36,327 nucleotides of DNA from Stereocaulon alpinum (Eukaryota; Ascomycota; Lecanoromycetes; Lecanorales; Stereocaulaceae). Made by a program: the position numbers and the translations under genes. Under the pieces are notes generated by a model, which saw only the letters and a program-made list of their open reading frames with translations, did not search any database and had not been told where the DNA came from. The DNA is taken from assembly GCA_018257865.1 (NCBI GenBank), contig JAEUBA010000163.1, positions 1 through 36,327 of the forward strand. Direction: 5' to 3'. Position 1 is the first letter of the stretch, and each line of letters opens with the position of its first letter. Below are positions 10,368-22,599 of this stretch, in pieces.

Positions 10368-10434
10368 CAACCGTCTACTAACCGTTTACTAACCGTCTAC
10401 TAACCTTTCCAACCGTCTACCAACCGTTTACTAA
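10368..10434. repeat. 11-bp tandem repeat in the TA transposon
   Basis: About six units of AACCGTCTACT/AACCGTTTACT, one interrupted by AACCTTTCC. It follows the minisatellite after about 30 bp of AT-rich sequence. Confidence 0.85.
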
Positions 10435-10985
10435 CTATAACGGTTATTAGTTTTAGGAAGAGACATTCCAACGTTATTACAACCAAATATAAACTAAATA
10501 CTAACTAAATAAAGACTATTATCTAACTAGTAGTCAACCGTTTAATTATAGTATTAGAATTTTATAGGTGGATATTATAGTATACTTAGTAGGGGTACTT
10601 TAGGGGTACCCCTAACGCTACTAAATTTTAATACTTAGAATCGCGCGATTCGGCTAATTTCTATATAGGGGCGTATCTAGTAGCGGCCTAGTATACTATA
10701 TAAGGTAATAGATAGAGTTAATAAGGTAGATAGGGTACCCTATAGATTACGCCTAGGCCCTATAGGATCGCGTATAGGCCCTAAAGGATAGCCTTAGGTT
10801 AGGCCGTAGGCGCTATATTAGGGGCTATTAGGGGCCGTTAGGGGCGGCTACTAGTAACTTATACTTAGAGTATAGGGCCCCCTAGGAATCTATAGTACCC
10901 GCTTAGGGCTACCTAAGGCTAGCCGTCTAGCTATTCTGCTATAGGAGTCCCGATAGCCCTAGGCCAGCCCTAGGCTATATTAAAA

Positions 10986-11006
10986 GAGGGTTTAGATTTG
11001 CCGACG
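10986..11006. repeat. Right terminal inverted repeat of the TA transposon
   Basis: Ends GATTTGCCGACG and is followed by the duplicated TA. It pairs with the left end over about 20 bp. Confidence 0.9.
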
Positions 11007-11008
11007 TA

Positions 11009-12089
11009 GGTTTGCAATTCTAAGAAGATTAAGTAACAAAATATATATATAGGAATCGAAAGTAAAGGAGTATAGTATATATTCTCTATTATCTACTTAA
11101 ATATTAGAAAGGTGTGGCGGGGTATCTTAGCGGGAATAAACGATAGACTATTAGTATAGTCTACTAATAATCCTATATCCTTTTTACCCCCTACGCCTAA
11201 CTAGAGAAGTGTCTACTATATTCGCCCCGCCCTACCCCGCTCGTAGCGCCCGTAGTGCTAGGAAAGTTTAGCTATTAAGCCTATTCTACTACTATATCTT
11301 AAAATACTGCCGATTTTATTTATAAAGAGTAAGCTCTAATCTAATTATATAAGCTAATACTTTATCTATAGATACTCCTAATAACTTCCTTACCTCTTAA
11401 CGACGTCCTAAAGCTGGTAATCTTATTACTATTATAGCTTAGGCAAGTAATAATACTCCTAATATTATTAGACTTACGCTACGCGACTAAGAGGGTCTGT
11501 TTATAGGTTAGGTCTGCGCTAGATAGGTTATAGAGGTCTAGAATTAGGGTATTCTAAAATAGGCTTATATATTAATAGTTAATAGGATTATATAGTAGGA
11601 AGGTAGTAGTAGTCTATATTACTAAGGGACTATTAAGTATTAATTAAGTTAATTAGTATATTACTTATCTATCGCTTATAGAACGGCGGGTTAGATTCCG
11701 CCTATAGATAAGGTATACTTTACTACCTAATATCTTTAAATTTTGGTACTTAAATAACGTGCTCGTTTATATCTACTATTATTTACTTTATAATAGCTTC
11801 CCCGCTTCTTTTATACTAGTAAGTCCCTAGAATTCTTTTACCTTCTATCTTATTCCTACTTTAAACTAACTCTTAGACGTATTAACTAAAGGCTATAGTA
11901 TAGTAGCCAACTAATACTTAGATATATTAACTAAAGGCTATATTATAGTAGCTAACTAATACTTAGATATATTAACTAAAGGCTATAGTAGCTAACTAAC
12001 TCTTAGACGTATTAACTAAAGGCTATAGTAGCTAACTAACTCTTAGACGTATTAACTAAAGGCTATAGTAGCTACTATCTATCGTAATT
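11009..12089. other. Spacer between the divergent H genes (copy A), no gene resolved
   Basis: Collinear with 30152-31189 of copy B. Together with 7536-8560 and 9177-9307 it forms the region between ORF-L and the SNF2 helicase. Protein-like frames are not convincing here, so it probably holds the two promoters and 5' leaders. Its only distinct structure is the tandem array at 11865-12075. Confidence 0.5.
11865..12075. repeat. Tandem repeat, five units in copy A
   Basis: Units of 35-44 bp built on CTTAGACGTATTAACTAAAG and GGCTATAGTAGCTAACTAA; longer units carry an extra TAGTA/TATAG. Copy B has four units (30998-31170). It lies just upstream of the readable SNF2 frame. Unit length is not a multiple of three, so it is unlikely to be coding. 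Confidence 0.85.
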
Positions 12090-12590
12090 ATAGAAGCCTA
12101 TTATAGGTATCTATAAGATACCCTCTAAAATTAGAGGGGCTAATAATAAGCTCTTAAAGCTACGTTTAGTAGCTAAATTAAGATAAGAACTAGGCTTTAA
12201 AGATATATAAGAGTTTAAGATATTTATTAAATTTAATAGATTTAAACCCTTCTTTAATAAATATACGAATTAATATATCTTCCTATAATAAGAATATATT
12301 TAAGTAGAAGGATCTTATAGGCTACGTAGGGTTAGACTAGACTAGATAGAACGTCGCTTATTAAGCGGAGAACGCTTAGGTTAAGATAAGTTCTCCTATT
12401 ATTAATTAGATAAGTCTTAGTAGGATAATATTAACTATTATATATTAATACTCTTTAAAATACGCGAAGCGAATACTAAAAGCGTTAAAGGGTTATTTTA
12501 TTAAATAAACCTATCTAAATATAAGATATATATCCGTATCTAGGTACTTATTAAGTATTAAGAGTTTAATATAGTACTATTAAGGAAAAA

Positions 12591-12689
12591 AGATACTATA
12601 AAGTTAGGTAGGGAAGATACTATAAAGTTAGGTAGGGAAGATATTATAAAGTTAGGTAGGAAAGATACTATAAAGTTAGGTAGGGAAGA
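12591..12689 (+). repeat. 24-bp tandem repeat, four units, inside the helicase frame
   Basis: The unit AGATACTATAAAGTTAGG plus TAGGGA occurs four times in copy A and once in copy B (about 33242-33269). At 24 bp it keeps the frame and encodes an eight-residue repeat (DTIKLGRE). It lies in the N-terminal extension of the SNF2 protein. Confidence 0.88.
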
Positions 12690-13015
12690 CCTAATAATAG
12701 ATAATAATCCTCCCGCTCGTCCTACTATTAATATTAATCCTCCTACTATCTTTACTTCTATAGACCCTATAGCTGAGTAATTCTATATTAGAGATATAAA
12801 TATCGAATTCCCTCCCGAAGATAATATAAAACGTAACCAGCAGCTTTTAGATTTCTTAGATACTAATAAGGGACTATTTACTAGAGACTAAGCCTTAACT
12901 AATAGCGAAAAAATATACGTTAAGAATAATAGAGAATCCTTTAATATTATAAGCCGCTACTAGAAGGCTTAGATAATTAGTAAGGTTATTAGTAACTAAG
13001 GTAATCTAACTAACC

Positions 13016-13189
13016 TATTGAAAGTAGCCTACGTGCTAAGGATGACTAATCCTTAGTATACTAACTAAGTCTTAGTATAATAACTAAGCTTTGGTATCTT
13101 AGTATACTAAGTTAGTACTACTATATATAGATCGCGCGTATAGCACTTAGATACCTAATTAAGTAAGTATTCTACCCTATATTTTAATA
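13016..13189 (+). repeat. 5' LTR of the copia element
   Basis: 174 bp, starting TATTGAAAGTAGCC and ending CCCTATATTTTAATA. The ends fit TG...CA after G-to-A and C-to-T change. It is followed directly by the primer-binding site. Confidence 0.92.
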
Positions 13190-13206
13190 GGTTATAAGCC
13201 CGGACG
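13190..13206 (+). other. Copia primer-binding site, half-tRNA (initiator Met) type
   Basis: GGTTATAAGCCCGGACG directly follows the 5' LTR. Allowing one G-to-A change it is complementary to the anticodon-loop half of the eukaryotic initiator tRNA-Met (GGGCTCATAACC). Drosophila copia uses such an internal initiator-tRNA fragment. Family knowledge plus visible complementarity; the host tRNA is not in the window. Confidence 0.7.
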
Positions 13207-14160
13207 TAGGGTATTAGTACTAAAGACCTTCTATAAGCCTCGCTATAAGCCTTCTATTACTTAGTTAGTCTAGGATCGTTACGCTATCCTATAGGACCTT
13301 TACTTATAAGACGGTCTCTCTATAGATACTAACCTCCGTATACTAAGTACTACTTAGGGGCGTATAATAGTTAGTTAGGGGTAGCTTAGTAGCAGAAAAC
13401 TTCGTTTAGGAAGACTAGGATACTAGTAAGGTTACTTAATTTAGGCTCCTAAGTTAAGTAATATCTACCTACGCGGAAATAATAAAATAATCCGCTACTA
13501 TACTTTATTTAGCTGGTACCAATTCCGCCTATAGAACGCTTATTAAGATATTAGATTAGGACGTATATATGTTATTAGCTTATTAAAGTTTCCGGTAGCT
13601 AGGAATCCTAACCTCCTTAACTCTTACTAATTATATCGCTACAATATAGGTAAGTAAGCTAACTTACGGGAAATCTAAACCCCTATTTAGCTTAAGACTC
13701 TAGCTACTAAACGCTATCTATAAAAACTCTGTATATAGAGCGATCTAGGAGGGTTCTTAACCTCTTAGATCCTAGTTAGGCCTACCGTATATAAATAAGA
13801 CCTCCGTTATTTCGTCTTAATTAAGCGAAAGGTAATCAAATATTACCCCTAAAGTCTAACTAAGGGAGAGGTAATTATACGAAGTCCTTAAAGTCCTACT
13901 AAGGTAATTAAACTAAATCCTTAGAGTCTAACTAAGGTAATTAAACTAAGACCCTAAAGTCTAACTAGGGTAATTAACTAATACCTCTAAAGTCTAACTA
14001 GGGGAGAGGTAATTAAATAAAGCCCCTAAAGTCTAACTAAGGTAATTATATAAAGTCCCTAAAGTCTAACTAGGGTAATATATAAAAGGACGGGTAAGAC
14101 TAGTATAGAACTTTAAATATAAGTCTTATACTACCTTATATCTATCCTTCTTTATTCGTT
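13207..14160 (+). other. Copia leader, non-coding
   Basis: About 950 bp between primer site and gag. No frame is readable. Its right part is the tandem array at 13845-14082; the rest is RIP-type AT-rich sequence without visible structure. Confidence 0.55.
13845..14082 (+). repeat. Tandem repeat in the copia leader
   Basis: About seven to eight degenerate units of roughly 30 bp around AAAGTCTAACTAAGGTAATTA, some with an extra GGAGAGG. It lies just upstream of gag, where LTR-retrotransposon leaders can hold enhancer or packaging repeats; no function is shown. Confidence 0.82.
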
Positions 14161-17100
14161 ATAGCGATATTAAACGCTCTTAATACTATAGATAGTAGCG
14201 AATTACTTGTAAGCTTAAATACCGCGCCTTCCGTAACTTTCTATATACCGTTAAATCAATCTGCTTAGACCTTTCTAGACTAGACGATAGCGATTAAAGC
14301 GAGTATTATCCTCTATCTAAACCTAATAGTAGTATAATATTAGGTTAATCTACCTTAGAGTCTATTATTAAGCCTAACTTCAGCTCCCTATTTAGATATC
14401 TTATAAGCCCTATAGTCGACGTAAGACTCTTAATAATTATTAAGTAATTATAGTTAGATTTCGAATCTAAAACTAATAATAGCTGATAACTTTTCCGTCT
14501 TAATAAGTTCCCTTAAGCGTATTAAGATACTCTAAGGGCCTAGGAACTATCTATAATAGCGCCTCTATATAAAGGACTTCCTTTAACTAGTAGATCTCTA
14601 TATCTATATCGATACTAAATATACTAAGCCTAAAATAGGTAAAGAATAATAGATATAGGTAACTTTAAGGATTCTAATAATACTAAAAAGCCGCTGCGAA
14701 CTTAATCCTTATAATAAAATTAAAGACTATATAACCCTAAAAGCCGCTTAGGATAAGCTAAAAGAATATACGCTGAAGGGCTCCGGAATTCTTAATTCTA
14801 CCTTCCGAAAGCTTGAAACCCTTAGCGTTATAACTTATAATAATAATACTTAGGCGTATACTAATAAGTTTTAGGGGATTCTATAGGAACTTTAGAACCT
14901 ATTAACGAAACTAGTCCTTAATAAAAACTATAAGATCTATCGCTTTTACTCCGGACTACTCCTAACCTACAGCTCCTATATTAAGACGTATAGTTAGAAC
15001 TATAACGCTTTTAATAACGAAAGTATAGCGAAATTTAGCCTAGACTATACTATTACTTATTTTCTTAACTCCGCTAATAATTCTATCGTCTCTTCTATAA
15101 CTTAGGCGTTAGTAGCTCTACCGAACTAATATACCCTATAAAGCACGCAGGCGCTGGTCGCTAGCGGTAATACTAAATATCGTATTTAAATAGGAGCTTA
15201 TATAGGTAACTCTCGCGTTATTAATTATACTATAAAATATTACACCTACTATAAGAAGGATTATTATAATATAATAGAATATAACGATCTCTACCCTAAG
15301 CGGAAGAAGCGGGACTACTAGACTAGCTAGGGGAGTAATAATAGCACTAAACGTAACGTGCGTAGACGCAGAAAGTAAAGTAGGCGTAGTAGGTATAGAG
15401 GCCGTAGTAGTAGTAGTAGCGACTCTAATTCTAGTAAAGACTAACCTACTAGCGGATATATAGGGTTCGCGTTCTACTATATTATAAACTCTACCGCCCT
15501 ATACCGGAAAACCTCTACTCTATACTATAAGTCTACTACTAAGTCCGCCGCTAAGTCTACTGCTATAATAGTAGAAGCCTACGCGCTATCCGCCTAAACC
15601 GCCCTTACCTACCTCTAGATCTTTAATAGCGGATATACCTAATATATAATATAGGACCGCTCTATCTTTAAAAGTTATACCCTATTTCCTACCCCTAGAC
15701 GTCCTATTAGTAGCCTAAATAGCACCTGCTATACCTCCGGTTTCGGTATAATATACCTTAAATATATAGCTAACGGTACTAAGAGAACTCTAATTTTAGA
15801 TAATATTTAGTATATACCCTAAAGCGGCTATAATCTAATCTCCTAAGGATAGCTAGAGGATTAATAATATCCCCTAAAATTCGTATAAAACGGTATCGCT
15901 ATTAGCGAATATAGTATTATATTTAAGTACTATCTAAACCGCCTATATATCCTCGAAATATAGTAAGAAGCCCCCCTATACCTAGCTACTATTAATACTT
16001 CGGAATCCCTAGGTATTAATTAAATTATAAGCGACTAAGACTCCGCCTAAGACTCTAATAACTCTAATTTAGAAGATTCTACTATAGAAACTCCTAGCGG
16101 AACTGCTAAATCTAGCTCCTCTAATTATAAGCTAAAGTCTAAGTCTAAGCTAATTAATAAAGATACGCTTAAGATATAGTACGCTCGCTTAGGGTATATT
16201 AGGCGCTAGAGTATTCTAAAGCTTACTAAAGTCTCTAAAGGAATAGATTTAACCGCTCTACCCTTATAGGAACTATACGAGCCCTGCGTAGTTTCTAATA
16301 TAAAGCGGTTACCCTATATAAAGCTAATTAAGCCTAGTCGCTAGTAGAATAACCTAATTTATAGTAATCTCTAAGGTCTATTCTAGCTAACTTATAATAG
16401 CTACTAATACCTAGTTATATTTTTAGATAATAAAACCCTCCGCTCCGCTATCTTCCTACTCTATAATAAGTTTGCTAAATTAGTGCTAGACGCTTTCCGT
16501 ATATACGCTAATTAAATAGAATACGACGACTATACTATTACGCGGTTATAAAGCGACTGCGGTACTAAGTATAATAATAACTTTATACTTAAATACCGCC
16601 TATCTAAGGGTATTATATAGGAACCTATAGTACTAGGTACCCCTTAAATAAATAGTAAATTAGAACGCCTTAGTTAGACCCTATAGAAGATTACTAGTAT
16701 AATACTAAAAGATAGCAAGCTCCCCGAAAAGTTTTAGGGGGAGCTTATACTTACCGCTAACTACCTCTGTAATTATTAGTCTATAATAGGGTAGGATATT
16801 ACCCTATATAAAGCTACTACTAGTAAGTCTCTGCGACTATCCTACCTCTAAGTAGTAGGATAGAAGGGCCTCTACTAGTATTAGCAGGCTCCTATAGTAA
16901 CCTAAAAGAAGTATAAGGATTAGGCTTTCTATATAAGACTTATAGGCTATAAGGGCGAACACGCTTATTATATACTCCTACCTAGTAATTATATCTAGGT
17001 ATATAATAACGTTAAATAGCTAGATAACGTCCCTACTAATAGCGAGAGTAACCCTAATTAGTAGCGACTAGATACTACTAGACTTACTTAACTAAAGCCT

Positions 17101-17941
17101 AAACGCGCTAAGTTAGCAGCGCCGTTATTAGGGGAGAAGAGCTATATTAACCCTAAAGTTAATAACTTCCTTAGTACTATTCGCTAGCGTTAGAAATCTC
17201 TAATACTACTATTAACTATATCTTCTAGGCAGTTAATACTAACTTCTTCTAAGTTAGGCGATAAACTCGCTACCACCCCTATATAGGATACTTCCCTAGA
17301 AGCGTCTTAACTAAGAATAAGCCCCTAAGTAACTCGATTAATAATAGGTTAGTAATAACTATAGCTACCGCCTACGCTAATAGTAGTATAAGAAGCGGTA
17401 TAATATTAGTACCTAGAACTTAGGCTAGACCTATTAGTACTATTATCCTAAGCTAACGCCTCCGAACCGTACGAGCCGAAAAGCTACGCAGAAGCTAAGA
17501 CTGATTACTAGAGTTCCGAATAGTAGTAGGTAATAAAGGATAAAGTTAACTCCCTTACTTAGAATAAAACTTAGAAGCTTACTAAGCTACCTGCTAACTA
17601 CCGACCCCTTAGAGGGAAATAGGTCTATAAGCTTAAATAGGGCCCTAACGGCGAGATTACTCGCTATAAAGCCCGCTAGGTAGTCCGTAGTTTCGAGTAA
17701 TAAGAAGGTATTAATTATTATAAAACTTTTACCTTAGTAGTTAAGCTAATAAGCTATAAAGCTATCTTCGCAATTACTACCGCCTAGGACTAGAAATTAG
17801 AATAGATAGACGTTAAGACCGCTTTCCTTTATAGGGACGTAGAAGAAGATATCTACGTTATATAGCCCGAAGGCTTTATTCTATATAGTAAGGAAGGCCT
17901 AGTCTATAAACTAAAGAAGGCGCTCTATAGCTTAAAGTAGT

Positions 17942-18104
17942 TGCAACGTTATAGTAAGAATTAGTATACAATGAATTGGTTGCTAAGTCTAAATCCATAT
18001 ACGAGAGCTATTTCAGATATGTACTAAGGCAAGCCTCAGCCCTAGCCCTAGCCACCGTAGTATAATACAATACTAATATAATAGTATAAGGCTATATCAT
18101 AATA
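17942..18104 (-). repeat. Left (3') LTR of the gypsy element
   Basis: Plus strand TGCAACGTTATAG ... TATCATAATA. It differs from the right LTR by about eight transitions (all C/T or G/A) and a 3-bp deletion of TCA near 18059. Confidence 0.93.
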
Positions 18105-18117
18105 ATCTGCCCCCTTA
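18105..18117 (-). other. Polypurine tract of the gypsy element
   Basis: On the minus strand TAAGGGGGCAGAT directly abuts the 3' LTR, the usual primer for plus-strand synthesis. Confidence 0.75.
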
Positions 18118-18316
18118 TAACGAAAATAAGTAAGACGCCCTCGTCTTCTAGGTAGCACGCTTCTAAGCAAATATATAAGTTATACAGCGAGTAGTATAAG
18201 AAGTAGTAACTATTAAGCCTTTAACTACCTTCTAGACTTATGAGGCCGTCTTAGTTAGTATTTAGTAGCTTTAGGAGTTTCAGCTGGTACGCTTCCTTTA
18301 TCCTAATTTCTACTTC

Positions 18317-21300
18317 GCAGACTAGTCTCGTACTCTTCTACTAATACCGTAGTATTAGTAAGCTAATCTATAGTCCTCTATTTATTAAATTATACTTCGA
18401 AGCCTTTCTATCTTACTAAGTATTATATAACTATCTTCCTACCTTTACGCACTATACGTTTATTCAGAAGCCTTTTAATATAGTAGGACTTCTATTTATC
18501 AGTATCTCCTTTAATAAAGACTAAAGGAGGATATATAGGTTATTCCCTACTAAAGGGATTAGCTACGGTAGTAGGTACTAGTTCTAACTAAGCTACGGTG
18601 AAGACGTTATAGATCCTCTAATACTTAGGGACGTTAAGGTAGTATACTAGGCGGCCGACTTAATCTAAGATCTTAAAAGGACTAGCGTACTATTAACCGT
18701 ATTTTCTTCCGGTAATAGCGGTAGTAGGAATATCGTATCCTTTATAAAGGCGTAGAAGCACTTTATTACTAGGCTTTATAAACATTAGTTAGTACTTTCT
18801 ATTATAGTAATATTTTTATATTATAGTAGTAAAGGCGATTACGTCTACAGCTTCTTTCCTAACGACTACCTTTATATTAAAATCTCCTTTCTTATAACTA
18901 ACCTTAATAAGGTTTAGAGCTTAATTAGGCTTAAATCTATAGGCGATATTATAGGGAGTTCTTCTAGTAGTTATTAATAATAATCTATTAAGCCCAGCTT
19001 ATAACTTAGGTAGTACTTCCGGCTAGGCGGTAGGGTCTTTTAATATATAGATATAATATCGCAGAGCTATTTCGACTATCTAATTAGTCCTCTCGCTTAT
19101 TCTATCGGTTTGCGGGTGATACGCTGTAGAGTATAGTAGCTTAACGCGAAGCTATTTAAATAACTCCTTCTAGAAGTCTAAGAGAAACTTTAGATCTCTA
19201 TCGGAGATAATAGCTTTTAGGACTCCCTAGTTAATCAGGAGTACCCGCTAAAGTAAATAGTCTACCTAATCCTTAGTAGCAAATATCGTTTTACTAGTAA
19301 GGAGCGTAATAAGCTTGCTAAACTTATAAGTAATTATTATAATACAGTCCTATCTAGCCTTACTAAGCGGTAACCTAAGGATAAAATCTATTACTAGCGT
19401 ATAGAAAGGTACTAGTAGGGAGTTAATAATTTATATACTACCGTAGGGGAGATATCAGCGTATCTAAAAGACTTAGTACTGCGGGTAATATTATAGGTAT
19501 TCTTAAAGGAGTTTAGATAGTCTACGAATATACTACGATAAGGAAATATATTTATAGTATTAAGCGAAGCTTAGATATCTATCTCTGTATCTAACCTTAA
19601 GGACGTCAGCTACTACTAACGGCGGAATATAGAGTCGTTAGTAACCGGTAGCCTTATCGATATAGTAGATTAGAAATTCTAATAATAAGATTAACGCTTC
19701 TCTTTCGAAGCGTAGCTTCGCTGCGTTCTTACTAAGTTACTTATTTATACAGATTTACTCCTTAATACGCTACCAGCCGGAGTTATTACTATATCCTTCT
19801 AAGATTCTTTTCTTAAAGTTATTACTTATTTCTATAAGGGTGGCGGCGTACTAGTAGATAGGTACGATATTAGAGGAGGCGTAATATAAGGTATTAAGCT
19901 TAGAACAATCTAAAGTATAGTTTAATTTATTTAAACTAGCTAGGCGAGAGAGGGTATTAGGGATAATATTCTCCTTCCCTAGCTTATAATTAATATCTAA
20001 GTCGAAACATTAGAAGAATTTAGATATATAAATAAGGCGTAGATTTATCTTCTACGCTACTAAAGTATTAAGAGTCTTCTACATCGCGATTTCTACGGTT
20101 ACTAAATAGTTAGTTAGGATATAAGTTATCGTAGACTCTACTATATATCAGACCTTCTTTAAAACTTAGACTAGCCTAGCCACCTCTAGCTTAGTAGGCT
20201 AATAGGACTTTTCTACGGTAGTAAGTAGCCTACTTAGGAAGAGTATAGGCCTAACCTTTTTATCGATAAGGTGGTATACGTAGGCGCCGAACCCGAATTC
20301 CTTTAATACGTCTATATTAATATAGAGGTGGCTTTTGCTATTAAAATAGACTAGGGTGGTAGGCTTAGATAGTAGGTACTATAGCGTATTAAACATATTC
20401 TATTCCGTAGTTATAGGCGGTCTAAGTTAAGTGCGTCGTATATAGACTTTTCGGGGATTACCTTTCCCCAGCGGGGACCTTTTTAATAGTAATATCTTTT
20501 AGTCTTATAAGGGCTAGCTAACCTAGGCGTAGCGAGGAATATAGTTTCGTAAGTAACCTATTAACCCTAGGTATATCTTAAGGGCACTTAGTATTACTGG
20601 GAATTTTAGCTTTAAAATCGCCTCTAGCTTCTTCTCAGCTATAGAAAGTCTAAGGGAGTCTATACGCTATCTAAGAAGCTTTACTAAGGGGTATCCTATA
20701 TAGGATTTTATAGGCTTAACCGAAATTCCTTTTTATAGGAATAAGGCAAAAACCTAATATAGGTACTTCTTATATTCGCTGAGGGTTTTCGAAGTAATTA
20801 TAATATTATTAACGTAGGCTCTTACAAAGCTACGGTAGGGGCGAAGTACTCTATTAATCTCTCGTTAGACGTAGGCTATTAATCCTTTATAACCTATTAC
20901 TAGTATACGGAAAGTCTCCTATCCTTAATATATAATAACTATTAGATAATATCTATACTCCAGTAATACACGCTATTAGTAGAAGAACGAAGTATAGTTA
21001 ATAACTATAATATACTAATATCCTAAGACTATTATAATAATATCGCTTTAGAGGGGAAGTAGGTAGGTATTAGGCTATATTATCTTATTAAGCTTTTAGA
21101 TATCTACTACTACTCTACCTTTACGTTCGCCGTTAGCTAAGGTACGCTAGACTATAAAGATAGGGTAACTAAATAGCGTTAATTTAGTAGTCTATTTAAG
21201 TCGTCTTTAGTTATATAGCTTATTAAACGTTTTATTAATAATATTTCTATCTTTTTCGCTAAGGGGGTAGGTTTTAGCGGAGCTATTAACCTTTTCTTCC

Positions 21301-22100
21301 TATCCTAGCTTAAGTAGGATCCTTATCTAATAATCTTAGGGAATATCAACGAATCCAGAGTCTTTTTAGAGCTTAGGATATAAAGCGACTACTTATACTA
21401 ACTAAATTATAGCAGGGTTATAAAGAGAGCTATATATAGTAATACTATTAGGTAGTATAGTTTTAGTAGGCTTCGCTTTAACCGCAGTAGCCTCCTGCGG
21501 TACTATCTTAACTAAAGCAGCTATACTTACTGAAGCTAGGTAAGCAGTAGTAGCCTTTAGCACTTATTAAGTCTATCCGTATTATTAAGTCTTCTTCGGA
21601 GGCTTCGCAGCTAACTCCGCTACTTCTAGGGTAGCAAGGTAATAATTATTATAAGGTAATTTAGTAATATAGCTTAGACGAGTCTTCTTTATAACTAATA
21701 TAGGTATAGAGGACTCGTTTCTAGCTAGGATTAAGTTAACGGAAGAGTCTATAATATAAGTATAAAGCGTTAATTTAGACTGATTTAGCTCGAATAGTAG
21801 GTCTCGCTCTAGGAGTTATATATAATAGTTTACTAAAATTATTACTTATTCACCTAGTTTAACTAGTATATTATTCGTTACCTTTACTACTCTTCGAACT
21901 CTAGTACCTTATAGCTTAATATTAACTAGAATTCGTATATTATAACTCGTAACGTAGGCGTGCCGTTTTATTGTAATAATATTAATTCCTTTAGGTCCTA
22001 TAGTATCTATTCTAATTAATATATTAGCTCTTAGGTTATTAACTAGGTGCACGTTAACTATAATTTCGGTAAGTATAGGCTCACTAATATTAGACTTTCT
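18317..22100 (-). pseudogene. Gypsy Pol: protease region, RT, RNase H, integrase, chromodomain
   Basis: Minus-strand domains from N to C terminus: a protease-linker region (about 21590-22080) with NLRANILIRIDTIGP and SKLTLYTYIIDSSVN; reverse transcriptase with the catalytic box as AYVNNIII near 20790-20820 (YVDD changed to YVNN, a G-to-A change), followed by GYPLVKLL and YLGLIGYLRNYIPRYA (about 20500-20700); RNase H about 19600-20450, not resolved in detail; integrase core with first Asp in VIDFI near 19374-19394, second in SDRDLKF near 19183-19207 and the Glu in AYHPQTDRISER near 19090-19128; an integrase C-terminal domain (PFKILD-VGRLVYYLNVPKY, 18600-18700); and a chromodomain (18317-18497: YYIKRLLNKRIVRKGRK, YLVR-KGFE, LVEEYE). 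Chromodomains steer chromovirus integration to modified histones. Stops at Gln/Trp codons show RIP inactivation. Confidence 0.92.
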
Positions 22101-22599
22101 AGGTAGGAGGAGAGGTATTTATATATACTCCGTAATAGAGTATTAAGCCTCGCTAATACCTTTAACTGTTAATAGACTTTCTATAGTCCTAACTTTAGTA
22201 TAGGGTATCTATACTTTTAGAAAACGCCTATTACCTAAGGTAATAGGATAACCAGTATCTAGGTATACCTCTTAGGGAATACTTTCCTATAAATATTAGA
22301 CTATAGCTGTAATATAATACCAGTTTTAAAAGCCGGCTCCGGTAACTCATTTAGTATAATTAATTTTCGATCGAATAATACGAGGACTAGATTTCGGTTC
22401 CTCTAAAGCGGCGTAGTAACCCTTACGGGTAGGAGATATATTAGTTCCCTACTTCCGCTTCTATTAGCTTAAAGTAGATATATTAGTTCCTTACTTCTAC
22501 TTCTATTAGCTCGAAGTGCGGTGTTCGTCTCTTATATATTAGTAGAGTTTGTTTCTGGAGGCGAACGTTTTTATATATATCCGGTATATTCTATCTACT

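Larger units (their letters stand above)
9310..11006. mobile_element. Non-autonomous TA-inserting DNA transposon (MITE-like), 1.7 kb
   Basis: The ends are inverted repeats: CGTCGGTAAATCTAAACC at the left and the reverse complement of CGTCGGCAAATCTAAACC at the right. The flanking dinucleotide TA is duplicated (9308-9309 and 11007-11008), and copy B has the single TA at 30150-30151 (AAGATCTTAGGTTT). A TA duplication is typical of Tc1/mariner-type elements, so I infer that group. No transposase frame is visible; the body is GC-rich subterminal sequence with CCTAGG/CTTAGGG motifs, a minisatellite and an 11-bp repeat array. An internal segment (9576-9750) recurs at 28031-28204. Confidence 0.9.
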
